DNA of 64,000 nt from contig NZ_JAUCBS010000013.1 in NCBI RefSeq assembly GCF_034676705.1, positions 1,500,501 to 1,564,500 on the forward strand, in the 5' to 3' direction. Source of the stretch: Gemmobacter sp. (GTDB lineage Bacteria > Pseudomonadota > Alphaproteobacteria > Rhodobacterales > Rhodobacteraceae). The notes below the pieces were generated by a model. It did no database searches. It was not told the origin of the DNA and saw only the letters and a list, made by a program, of their open reading frames with translations. How positions within the stretch are numbered: the first letter of the stretch is position 1; each line of letters opens with the position of its first letter. Of the stretch, positions 31,243 to 38,880 are shown piece by piece. Both the position numbers and the translations under genes were made by a program.

Positions 31243-33651
31243 ATGGAACGCAAGGCACAGGACAAGGCAGGGGGCGGCGCCCCCGTCAGGCGCGACCGCG
31301 GCCTGTCGGGTTATCGCCCCTTGCCCGGCGTGCCGGATGAACTGGTGGATGCGACAGGCGCGCTGCGCCCGCTGTGGCGCCCGTTGATCGACCAGTTGCA
31401 GGCGCTGGGCGATGATGAGCTGACCCGCGCCCTGGGCCGGGCCGACCAGTACCTGCGCGATTCGGGGGTGTTCTACCGCCAGTATGGTGCCGGCCAGTCG
31501 GTGGAACGGCCCTGGCCGCTGGCGCATCTGCCGGTGCTGATCCACGAAAGCGACTGGACGGCGCTGTCGGCCGCGCTGATCCAGCGGGCCGATGTGCTGG
31601 AAGCGCTGATGGCCGACCTGTATGGCCCGAACCGGCTGGTGGCCGAGGGCCATCTGCCTCCCGCGCTGGTCACCCGGAACCCGGAATGGCTGCGCCCCAT
31701 GGTGGGGGTGCGGCCGCGGTCGGGGCATTACCTGCATTTCGTCGCGTTCGAGATCGGCCGCGGCCCGGACGGCACCTGGTGGGTGCTGGCCGACCGCACG
31801 CAGGCGCCCTCGGGTGCCGGCTATGCGCTGGAAAACCGGGTGGCGACCAGCCGCGCCTTTTCCGATGTTTACGAAGGCGAGAATATCCACCGTCTTGCCG
31901 GGTTCTTCCGCGATTTCCGCGATGCGCTGCTGGCCATGCGCACCGACCGCGACGCCAGCGTTGCCATCCTGACACCGGGGCCGCTGAACGAAACCTATTA
32001 CGAACAGGCCTGGCTGGCGCGCTATCTGGGCTTTGCGCTGGTGCAGGGCGAGGATCTGGCGGTGGAAAAGGGCCAGCTGATGCTGCGCACCGTTGCCGGC
32101 CTGCGCCCGGTCGATGTGCTGTGGCGCCGGCTGGATGCCAGCTTTGCCGACCCGCTGGAGATGGACCCCGCCTCGCGCCTCGGGACGCCGGGCATGGTGT
32201 CGGCGCTGCGGCAGGGCGGGCTGACCATGGTGAACTCGCTGGGGTCGGGCGTGCTGGAAACCCGCGCGCTGATGGCCTTTCTGCCGCAGCTTGCCCCGCA
32301 TCTGGTGGGGGCGCCGCTGGCGATGCCCAATATTGCCACCTGGTGGTGCGGCGGGGCGGCGGAACGTGCGGCCGTGCTGGCCGATCCGGGGCGACTGGTG
32401 CTGTCGCCGGCGCTGGGAACCGGACTGCCCTATGACCGGCAGGGCGAACCCGAACTGGCCGCCCGCCTGCCGCGCGCCGAACTGGCCCGCCGCATGGCCA
32501 CCGCCGGCCCCGCGCTGGTCGCGCAAGAGGCGGTGACGCTCTCGACCACCCCCGCGCTGGTCGATGGCCGCATCGTGCCCCGGCCCATGAGCCTGCGGGT
32601 GTTCCTGGCCCGCACCGCCACCGGCTGGCAGGTGATGCCCGGCGGCTATGCCCGCATCGGGGCGGCGGCCGATCCCACCGCGGTGGCCATGCAGCGCGGC
32701 GGGGCGGCGGCCGATGTCTGGATCGTCAGCGATCAGGACGTGCCGGCGATTTCCATGGTGGCCAAGCCCGCCGGCCCCTACCGCCGCATGCCGCCGGGCG
32801 CGCTGCCCTCGCGCGCGGCGGACAACCTGTTCTGGCTGGGCCGCTATGTCGAACGGGTCGAAGGCGTGGTCCGCCTGCTGCGCGCGCGCAACATCCGGCT
32901 GGCCGAAAGCGGCCGCGCCGCCGCCCCGATGCTGAAGGCCATCGACCCGATCGCCGAAAGCTATGGCATCGACCCCGCGCAGGGCATTCCCCGGGGCCTG
33001 ATCGACACGCTGGCCGCCGCCATCGGCAGCGCGGGGCAAATCCGCGACCGTTTTTCGCCCGATGGCTGGTCGGCGCTGGCCGATCTGGACAAGACCGCCC
33101 GCCGCATGGCCAGTGCCGTGGCGCCCGGCGACGATGCCGCGCGCGCGCTGTCGGCCCTGCTGCGCAAGCTGGCCGGGTTTTCGGGGCTGGTGAACGAAAA
33201 CATGTATCGCTTTCTGGGCTGGCGGTTCCTGACCATCGGCCGCCAGCATGAACGCGCCATGGCGATGACCGGCCTGCTGGCCGCGCTGGCCGATGATGCG
33301 GCGCCGCCCGGCGCGCTGGATCTGTGCGTGGAACTGGGCGACAGCGTGCTGACCCACCGCCGCCGCTTTACCATGGCGACCAGCCGGGAAACCGTGATCG
33401 ACCTGCTGGCGCTGGATCCGATGAACCCGCGGTCCATCCGCCACCAGTTGGACGGCATGATGGCGCAGGTCCAGATGCTGCCCGGCGCCGCCGACCATGG
33501 CCAGCTGTCCGACCTGGGCCGCGCCATGCTGCGCTGCCAGACCGAGGTGGCCACCGAAACGCCCGAAACGCTGACGACCGAGGTCTTGCAGGATTTGCGC
33601 GGCCGCATCGCCGAATTGTCCGATCTGGTGACCGGGGCCTATCTGCGGTGA
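31243..33651 (+). CDS. Circularly permuted ATP-grasp protein fused to alpha-E domain
   Basis: The 802-residue protein has two parts. Residues about 75-470 are a CP-ATP-grasp type 2 (DUF404/407) domain, with LRDSGVFYRQYGAGQSVERP, VTRNPEWLRPMVGV, AILTPGPLNETYYEQAWLARYLGF, EGEDL-type VQGEDLAV and TMVNSLGSGVLETRALMAFL. Residues about 525-800 are an alpha-E (DUF403) helical domain, beginning SRAADNLFWLGRYVERVEGV. In many genomes these are two genes (COG2308 and COG2307). The family is a predicted amide-bond-forming ligase of peptides. It shares its last four bases with the next gene (GTGA). Confidence 0.92.
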   Translation: MERKAQDKAGGGAPVRRDRGLSGYRPLPGVPDELVDATGALRPLWRPLIDQLQALGDDELTRALGRADQYLRDSGVFYRQYGAGQSVERPWPLAHLPVLIHESDWTALSAALIQRADVLEALMADLYGPNRLVAEGHLPPALVTRNPEWLRPMVGVRPRSGHYLHFVAFEIGRGPDGTWWVLADRTQAPSGAGYALENRVATSRAFSDVYEGENIHRLAGFFRDFRDALLAMRTDRDASVAILTPGPLNETYYEQAWLARYLGFALVQGEDLAVEKGQLMLRTVAGLRPVDVLWRRLDASFADPLEMDPASRLGTPGMVSALRQGGLTMVNSLGSGVLETRALMAFLPQLAPHLVGAPLAMPNIATWWCGGAAERAAVLADPGRLVLSPALGTGLPYDRQGEPELAARLPRAELARRMATAGPALVAQEAVTLSTTPALVDGRIVPRPMSLRVFLARTATGWQVMPGGYARIGAAADPTAVAMQRGGAAADVWIVSDQDVPAISMVAKPAGPYRRMPPGALPSRAADNLFWLGRYVERVEGVVRLLRARNIRLAESGRAAAPMLKAIDPIAESYGIDPAQGIPRGLIDTLAAAIGSAGQIRDRFSPDGWSALADLDKTARRMASAVAPGDDAARALSALLRKLAGFSGLVNENMYRFLGWRFLTIGRQHERAMAMTGLLAALADDAAPPGALDLCVELGDSVLTHRRRFTMATSRETVIDLLALDPMNPRSIRHQLDGMMAQVQMLPGAADHGQLSDLGRAMLRCQTEVATETPETLTTEVLQDLRGRIAELSDLVTGAYLR

Positions 33652-34532
33652 CGATCTATGCCCTGCGCCTTGCCATCCATTACGAATTCGACCGTCCGAC
33701 CGGGGCGGGGCGCCAGCTGTTCCGCATCCTGCCGGCCGAGGTGCCGGGCCTGCAACGGCTGCGCCATGCCCGCGTCATGCTGGCGCCGGCCCCGGCCGAA
33801 CGGGTGGAATTCACCGATTTCTTCGGCACCCGGGTGATCGAGGTGGCGATGCCTCCCGGCCTGACCGAACTGGATCTGGTGCTGGAGGCCGAGGTCGACC
33901 GCATCGCCCCCGAGGCCGCGCTGGACATCTCGCCCGATCTGGCCGATCTGGCCAGCCACATCGCCGCCTGCCGCGATGTCGGCGCCACCTCGCCCCATCA
34001 TTTCCTCGCGCCCTCGCGCCGCATTCCGCCGATGCCGGCGGTCGCGGGCTTTGCCGCCGATGCGGTGAAGGGGGCGGATACGGTGCAGCAGGCGGTGCAG
34101 GCGCTGGGGCAGGCGCTGCACGATGCCATGACCTTCGACGCCGGGGCGACCGAGGTCGATACCTCGCCCGCCCATGCCTTTGCGCTGCGGCGCGGGGTGT
34201 GCCAGGACTTTGCCCAGATCATGGTCGGCGGGCTGCGCAGCCTGGGGATTCCGGCCGCCTATGTCGCGGGCTACCTGCGTACCCTGCCACCGCCGGGCAA
34301 GCCCCGGCTGGTCGGCGCCGATGCGATGCATGCCTGGGTGCGCGCCTGGGCCGGCGCGCGCACCGGCTGGGTGGATTACGACCCGACCAATGCCTGTTTC
34401 GCCCGCGCCGATCATATCGACGTGGGCTTTGGCCGCGATTATGGCGATGTGGCCCCGGTCACCGGCATGTTGCGGCTGGATGGCAGCCAGACCGGATCGC
34501 ACAGCGTGGATATCGAGGAAACCGGCGGCTGA
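33648..34532 (+). CDS. Transglutaminase family protein (putative cysteine peptidase)
   Basis: The 294-residue protein starts at a GTG overlapping the previous stop. It has the bacterial transglutaminase N-terminal beta domain (TIYALRLAIHYEFDRPTG), then the core with C185 (RRGVCQDFAQIM), H228 (DAMHAWVRAW) and D243 (GWVDYDPTN). This COG1305 type differs from the DUF2126-linked one. In the known cluster it pairs with the ATP-grasp/alpha-E proteins and is thought to remove or process the peptide they build. It is the end of the three-gene operon. Confidence 0.92.
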   Translation: MTIYALRLAIHYEFDRPTGAGRQLFRILPAEVPGLQRLRHARVMLAPAPAERVEFTDFFGTRVIEVAMPPGLTELDLVLEAEVDRIAPEAALDISPDLADLASHIAACRDVGATSPHHFLAPSRRIPPMPAVAGFAADAVKGADTVQQAVQALGQALHDAMTFDAGATEVDTSPAHAFALRRGVCQDFAQIMVGGLRSLGIPAAYVAGYLRTLPPPGKPRLVGADAMHAWVRAWAGARTGWVDYDPTNACFARADHIDVGFGRDYGDVAPVTGMLRLDGSQTGSHSVDIEETGG

Positions 34533-34575
34533 TCTCCCCTTGCCGCCGCCCCGGCGCCTGCGGCAGGGTGGCACC

Positions 34576-35379
34576 ATGGACTGGACCCCGACCCGCCGGC
34601 TTGCCGGCCTGACCCTGAATGCCCCGGGCACCCCGCCCCGCCCCCGCGACCTGCCCGAGGAAGCGCCGGTCGCCATCGTCTGCAATGGTGCGACCCAGGC
34701 GGTGATGATGGCAACCCCGTCCGACATTGCCGATTTCGCCCATGGCTTTGCCCTGACCGAAGGCATCGTCGGATCGCTGGCCGAGGTGCAGGAGTTCGAG
34801 GAGATCCACGCGGACAGTGGCATCGAGGCCCGGTTGTGGATTGCCGAGGACCGGGCCGCGGCGCTGGCCGCGCGGCGGCGGTTCATGGCGGGGCCGGTGG
34901 GCTGCGGGCTGTGCGGGATCGACAGCCTGGCCCAGGCGATGCGGCCGCTGCCGGTGGTGCGGTCGGATCTGGTGCTGCCAGCGGTGCAGGTGCTGGCCGC
35001 CCCCGACCTGCTGCGCGCCCATCAGCCGTTGCAGGACCAGACCCGCGCCACCCATGCCGCAGGCTTTCTGCACCCCGATGGCCGGCTGGCGCTGGTGCGC
35101 GAGGATGTCGGGCGGCACAATGCGCTGGACAAGCTGATCGGTGTCCTGCTGCGGCAGGGGATGGATCCGGGCCAGGGCGCGGTAGTGATGACCAGCCGGA
35201 TTTCGGTGGAACTGGTGCAGAAATGCGCGGTGGCCGGCTGCCCCATGCTGATCGCGGTATCGGCGCCAACCGCCCATGCCGTGCGTCTGGCCGAAGGCGC
35301 CGGGGTGACGCTGGCCGCGCTGGTACGGGGCGGCGGGGCCGAGGTGTTCAGCCACCCGGCGCGCATTCGCCCGGCCTGA
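34576..35379 (+). CDS. fdhD: Formate dehydrogenase accessory sulfurtransferase FdhD
   Basis: The 267-residue protein carries the FdhD sulfur-transfer cysteines C110 and C113 in GPVGCGLCGIDS. It also has the family blocks FAHGFALTEGIV, REDVGRHNALDKLIG and VMTSRISVELVQKCAVAGCP. FdhD passes sulfur from IscS to the molybdenum cofactor of formate dehydrogenase. No fdh structural gene lies in the window; the neighbouring mod genes suggest a molybdoenzyme supply locus. The ATG follows GGCAGGGTGGCACC and opens 43 bases after the transglutaminase gene. Confidence 0.95.
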   Translation: MDWTPTRRLAGLTLNAPGTPPRPRDLPEEAPVAIVCNGATQAVMMATPSDIADFAHGFALTEGIVGSLAEVQEFEEIHADSGIEARLWIAEDRAAALAARRRFMAGPVGCGLCGIDSLAQAMRPLPVVRSDLVLPAVQVLAAPDLLRAHQPLQDQTRATHAAGFLHPDGRLALVREDVGRHNALDKLIGVLLRQGMDPGQGAVVMTSRISVELVQKCAVAGCPMLIAVSAPTAHAVRLAEGAGVTLAALVRGGGAEVFSHPARIRPA

Positions 35380-35402
35380 CCGGCCCTGTTGCGCCGCGGG
35401 GC

Positions 35403-35555
35403 TCAGCCCGGCATCAGCCCCAGCCCGATGGCGACCAGAGCCAGCAGGCAGATGCCCGCCACTGGCCCCCAGCGCCTGGCCGAACGGTCTCCCTCTGCGC
35501 CAAGCGGACGGGCAATTGGGCGGCCGTTGCCGTTCGGACGATGTGGGACGGTCAT
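35403..35555 (-). CDS. Small single-span membrane peptide next to a Mo-box
   Basis: A 50-residue frame begins MTVPHRPNGNGRPIARPLGA and ends with one hydrophobic segment (GPVAGICLLALVAIGLGLM). GGA lies 8 bases before its ATG. A 24-bp Mo-box-like palindrome ends 9 bases upstream of the start codon, so its expression could depend on molybdate. It is too short for firm gene calling; it converges on fdhD. No family is recognised. Confidence 0.45.
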   Translation of the reverse strand: MTVPHRPNGNGRPIARPLGAEGDRSARRWGPVAGICLLALVAIGLGLMPG

Positions 35556-35564
35556 GGCGCTATC

Positions 35565-35588
35565 CGATATGTTTTGATAAACATAACG
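35565..35588. promoter_or_regulatory. Mo-box-like operator upstream of the ModE-type gene
   Basis: TATGTTT (35568-35574) and AAACATA (35579-35585) are perfect arms around TGAT, extended by CG...CG ends with one mismatch. The half-sites match those at 36055-36080. It sits between the small membrane peptide (leftward) and the ModE-type regulator (rightward). Confidence 0.75.
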
Positions 35589-35673
35589 AAAGGATCGCCG
35601 ATCGTCCAGCCGGTTTTCCCTTGAAACCGCTGCGATGGCGCGAAAGACTCGGGTCGCAAGCAAGGGGCGGTCC

Positions 35674-36030
35674 ATGGCTGAACTTCGATTCCGTGTGCGG
35701 TTCGATGCGGTGCAACTGGGCCCGGGCAAGGCCGAGTTGATGGAACATATCCGCGACACCGGGTCGATTTCGGCCGCCGGGCGGCGGATGGACATGAGCT
35801 ACAAGCGCGCCTGGATGCTGGTCGAGGAGATGAACGCCGCCTTTGCCGTGCCCTTGATCGCCAGCACCCGCGGCGGGCCGGGCGGCGGGGGGGCCAGCCT
35901 GACCGAAGCGGGGGCCGAGGTGCTGCGCCGGTATCGCGCGATCGAGACGGCGGCCGAGGTGGCGGCCGCGCCGCATGTGGCGGCCATAGCGGCGTTGCTG
36001 GCCTCTGGCGATATTCCCAAGCAGAAATAA
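35674..36030 (+). CDS. modE: ModE-type molybdate-responsive regulator, DNA-binding domain only
   Basis: The 118-residue protein begins MAELRFRVRFDAVQLGPGKA. The LysR/ModE winged helix is complete: LMEHIRDTGSISAAGRRMDM, SYKRAWMLVEEMNAAF, then a glycine-rich wing (GGPGGGGASLTEAGAEVLRRY). The molybdate-binding MOP/TOBE pair of E. coli ModE is absent, as in several alphaproteobacterial MopA/B-like or short ModE proteins. The start at 35674 is chosen for its AAGGGG site; an in-frame ATG at 35635 would add 13 residues. A Mo-box lies upstream and modA follows 60 bases downstream. Confidence 0.85.
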   Translation: MAELRFRVRFDAVQLGPGKAELMEHIRDTGSISAAGRRMDMSYKRAWMLVEEMNAAFAVPLIASTRGGPGGGGASLTEAGAEVLRRYRAIETAAEVAAAPHVAAIAALLASGDIPKQK

Positions 36031-36033
36031 CGC

Positions 36034-36062
36034 TTGCCGGATCGGCCGGACCGGGTGATATG
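36034..36062 (+). promoter_or_regulatory. Putative modABC promoter overlapped by a Mo-box
   Basis: TTGCCG (36034-36039), a 17-base spacer and GATATG (36057-36062). The -10 box lies inside the Mo-box palindrome, the arrangement expected for repression by ModE when molybdate is plentiful. Confidence 0.45.
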
Positions 36063-36080
36063 TTTGGTCAAACATATCAC
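36055..36080. promoter_or_regulatory. Mo-box operator of modABC
   Basis: A perfect palindrome with 12-bp arms (GTGATATGTTTG and CAAACATATCAC) and a 2-base centre GT. It ends where the modA ribosome binding site begins (TGGAGG, 36081-36086). Confidence 0.88.
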
Positions 36081-36090
36081 TGGAGGTTCC

Positions 36091-36861
36091 ATGCCCGTTT
36101 TTTCCACGTTCCGCCCGCTGGTCTTGGCATCTGCCCTGGTTGCAGCAAGCGTTCTGCCGCTGAAGGCCGAGGAGGTGGTGGTCTTTGCCGCGGCCTCGAT
36201 GAAAACCGCGCTGGACAAGGTGGCGGCTGATTTCAAGGCGGCGACCGGGCATTCGGTGACCATCAGCTATGCCGGGTCGAACCAGCTGGCCAAGCAGATC
36301 ATCGAAGGGGCGCCGGCCGACATCTTCATCTCGGCCGCGGTGAACTGGATGGATGCGGTCGAGAAAGAGGGGCAGGTCGCCCCCGGCACCCGGGCCGACC
36401 TGCTGGGCAATACGCTGGTGCTGGTGGCGCATGGCGATGCTGCCAAGGTCGAGATCGGGCCGGGGCTGGATCTGGCCGGGCTGCTGGGGGGCGGCAAGCT
36501 GGCCATGGCGCTGGTCGATGCGGTGCCGGCGGGGCAGTATGGCAAGGCGGCGCTGACCTCGCTGGGGCTGTGGGACGGGGTGGCGCCGCAGGTGGCGCAG
36601 GCCGACAACGTGCGCGCCGCGCTGGCGCTGGTGGCGACGGGCGAGGCACCCTATGGCATCGTCTATGCCACCGATGCGGCGGCGGATGACAAGGTGACGG
36701 TCGTGGGCACCTTTCCGGCCAGCAGCTATCCGGCCATCGTCTATCCGGTGGCCCTGCTCAAGGGCGCGGCGGATCCGGCGGACAAGGCGTTTCTGAAGGC
36801 ATTGTCGGAGGCGCCCGCAGATGCGACATTCGCTGCCGAAGGTTTCGCCATTCTGAACTGA
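36091..36861 (+). CDS. modA: Molybdate-binding periplasmic protein
   Basis: The 256-residue protein has a signal peptide (about 1-25, cut near PLKAEE) and the ModA core: VVVFAAASMKTALDKVAADF, GSNQLAKQIIEGAPADIFIS, and the oxyanion-binding stretch LVDAVPAGQYGKAAL and VYATDAAADDKV. It binds molybdate or tungstate in the periplasm. TGGAGG stands 4 bases before the ATG, right after the Mo-box, so transcription is very likely molybdate-controlled. It is the first gene of modABC. Confidence 0.96.
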   Translation: MPVFSTFRPLVLASALVAASVLPLKAEEVVVFAAASMKTALDKVAADFKAATGHSVTISYAGSNQLAKQIIEGAPADIFISAAVNWMDAVEKEGQVAPGTRADLLGNTLVLVAHGDAAKVEIGPGLDLAGLLGGGKLAMALVDAVPAGQYGKAALTSLGLWDGVAPQVAQADNVRAALALVATGEAPYGIVYATDAAADDKVTVVGTFPASSYPAIVYPVALLKGAADPADKAFLKALSEAPADATFAAEGFAILN

Positions 36862-36882
36862 GTGCCAAGCTGAACTGATCGC

Positions 36883-37581
36883 ATGTCCGACTGGTTGTCC
36901 CCCGACGAATGGCGCGCGCTGGCGCTGTCCTTGCGCGTGTCGTTCTGGGCCGCGCTGGTCAGCCTGCCGTTCGGCATTCTGGTGGCCCATGCGCTGGCGC
37001 GCTGGCGGTTTCCGGGGCGGCAGCTGCTGAACGGGCTGGTGCATCTGCCGCTGATCCTGCCGCCGGTCGTGACGGGCTATCTGTTGCTGATCACCTTCGG
37101 GCGCAAGGGGGTGGTCGGCCAGTTTCTGGACCAGTGGTTCGGCATCGTGCTGGCATTCCGCTGGACGGGGGCGGCGCTGGCGGCGGCGATCATGGCCTTT
37201 CCGCTGATGGTGCGCGCCATTCGCCTGGCCATCGAGGCGGTGGACCCAAGGCTGGAACAGGCGGCCGGCACGCTGGGCGCCTCGCGGCCCATGGTGTTCC
37301 TGACGGTGACCCTGCCGATGATCCTGCCCGGCGTGGTGGCGGGGGCGATCCTGGCCTTTGCCAAGGCGATGGGCGAATTCGGCGCCACGATCACCTTTGT
37401 GTCGAACATTCCGGGCCAGACCCAGACCCTGCCATCGGCGATCTACACCTATCTTCAGGTGCCGGGGGGCGAGGGGCCGGCCGCGCGGCTGGTGCTGGTG
37501 GCCGTGGCGGTGGCCATGGCGGCGCTGCTGGTGTCGGAATGGGTGGCCCGCGCGGTGGCGCGGCGGATCGGGGGGGCGTGA
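36883..37581 (+). CDS. modB: Molybdate ABC transporter permease
   Basis: The 232-residue protein has five to six membrane helices, with LHLPLILPPVVTGYLLLITFG-type VHLPLILPPVVTGYLLLI, the EAA-loop LEQAAGTLGASRPMVFLTVTLP and AFAKAMGEFGATITFVSNI. These blocks are those of ModB. It starts 21 bases after modA and shares TGATG with modC. Confidence 0.95.
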   Translation: MSDWLSPDEWRALALSLRVSFWAALVSLPFGILVAHALARWRFPGRQLLNGLVHLPLILPPVVTGYLLLITFGRKGVVGQFLDQWFGIVLAFRWTGAALAAAIMAFPLMVRAIRLAIEAVDPRLEQAAGTLGASRPMVFLTVTLPMILPGVVAGAILAFAKAMGEFGATITFVSNIPGQTQTLPSAIYTYLQVPGGEGPAARLVLVAVAVAMAALLVSEWVARAVARRIGGA

Positions 37582-38663
37582 TGCTGGAAGTTGCGCTGCA
37601 CCACCGGCTGGCGGGGTTCTCGCTGGATCTGGCGTTTCGGGCGCCGCCGGGGCTGACCGCGCTGTTTGGGCGGTCGGGGGCGGGCAAGACGACCATCGTG
37701 AATGCCGTGGCGGGGCTGGTGCGGCCCGACCGCGGGCGGATCGTGGCGGAGGGCGCGGTGCTGCTGGATACCGGGCGCGGCATCTGCCTGCCGCCGCATC
37801 GCCGGCAGGTGGGCTATGTGTTCCAGGACGCCCGGCTGTTCCCGCATCTGACGGTGCGGCAAAACCTGCTCTATGGCCGCTGGTTCGCGCCCCGGGGGCC
37901 GGGGGCGGATCTGGGGCGCATCGTCGATCTGCTGGGCATCGGCGGGCTGCTGGCGCGCCGCCCTGCCGCCCTGTCGGGGGGCGAGAAACAGCGCGTGGCG
38001 CTGGGGCGGGCGATCCTGTCGAACCCGCGCCTTTTGCTGATGGATGAGCCGCTTGCCGCGCTGGACGAGGCGCGCAAGGCCGAGATCCTGCCCTATCTGG
38101 AACGGCTGCGCGATGATCTGCGGCTGCCGATCCTGTATGTCAGCCATTCCCCGGCCGAGGTGGCCCGCCTGGCCACCACCGTGGTGCTGGTCGAGGGCGG
38201 GCGCCTGCTGGCCGCCGGTCCTGCGGCGCAGATCCTGTCCGATCCGGTCACCGCCCCCGCCTTTGGCCTGCGCGAGGCGGCGGCGATCCTGACCGCGCGG
38301 ATCGCGGGGCAAGAGGATGACGGGCTGACCCGGCTGGATACCGCCGCCGGCCCTGTCTGGCTGCCCCGGGTGCCCGGCGCGCCCGGCACGGTGCTGCGGC
38401 TGCGGATCCTGGCGCAGGATGTGATGCTGGCCACCGCGCGGCCCGAGGGGATTTCGGCGCTGAACATCCTGCCCGTGACGGTGCGCGAGGTACGGGGCGG
38501 CGATGGTCCCGGCGCGCTGGTGGCGCTGGTGGCGGGCGAGGAAACGATTCTGGCGCGCATCACCCGACGCTCGGCCGAGCGGCTGAAGTTGACGCAAGGG
38601 CAGGCGGTGCATGCCGTGCTGAAGGCGGTGGCGGTGGCCCCCGGCGATGTCGGCCACGGATGA
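37581..38663 (+). CDS. modC: Molybdate ABC transporter ATP-binding protein
   Basis: The 360-residue protein has Walker A GRSGAGKTT (30-38), a Q-loop VFQDARLFPHLTV, the signature LSGGEKQRVALGRA, Walker B LLLMDEPLAALD and the H-loop YVSHSPAEVARLA. A C-terminal TOBE (MOP-like) domain spans about 290-352 (SALNILPVTVREVRGG...LTQGQAVHAVLKAV), typical of ModC and a possible molybdate sensor. The ATG overlaps the modB stop. A small 6-bp hairpin (38709-38726) follows the gene. Confidence 0.96.
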   Translation: MLEVALHHRLAGFSLDLAFRAPPGLTALFGRSGAGKTTIVNAVAGLVRPDRGRIVAEGAVLLDTGRGICLPPHRRQVGYVFQDARLFPHLTVRQNLLYGRWFAPRGPGADLGRIVDLLGIGGLLARRPAALSGGEKQRVALGRAILSNPRLLLMDEPLAALDEARKAEILPYLERLRDDLRLPILYVSHSPAEVARLATTVVLVEGGRLLAAGPAAQILSDPVTAPAFGLREAAAILTARIAGQEDDGLTRLDTAAGPVWLPRVPGAPGTVLRLRILAQDVMLATARPEGISALNILPVTVREVRGGDGPGALVALVAGEETILARITRRSAERLKLTQGQAVHAVLKAVAVAPGDVGHG

Positions 38664-38776
38664 TGAACCGGCAGGCAACTGCCCGCGACAGGGCAGATAC
38701 CAGCGGCACCGGCAAGGTGTTGCCGGCCGGTTTATGACGGAATGTCAGGATCTTGCGCAAAGCGCGGCAGGGTGGC

Positions 38777-38804
38777 TGGACAGGGGGCGCTTGGCGTGTA
38801 AACT
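38777..38804 (+). promoter_or_regulatory. Putative takP promoter
   Basis: TGGACA (38777-38782), a 16-base spacer and TAAACT (38799-38804), 77 bases before the takP start, within the 217-bp gap after modC. Confidence 0.4.
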
Positions 38805-38880
38805 GACCCCGCACAGCCGTTGGCAAGGCGCACCAAAGCGTCAGGACGGTTTGCGAGACACTGTGAAAGGGGAGGAATCC

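Noticed and set aside
27716..31258. 1180-codon open frame on the minus strand opposite the TGase-DUF2126 gene
   Set aside because: Same type of shadow frame. Its end coincides with the CTCTGA of a dispersed repeat copy only because the repeat supplies a stop; the composition is not protein-like.
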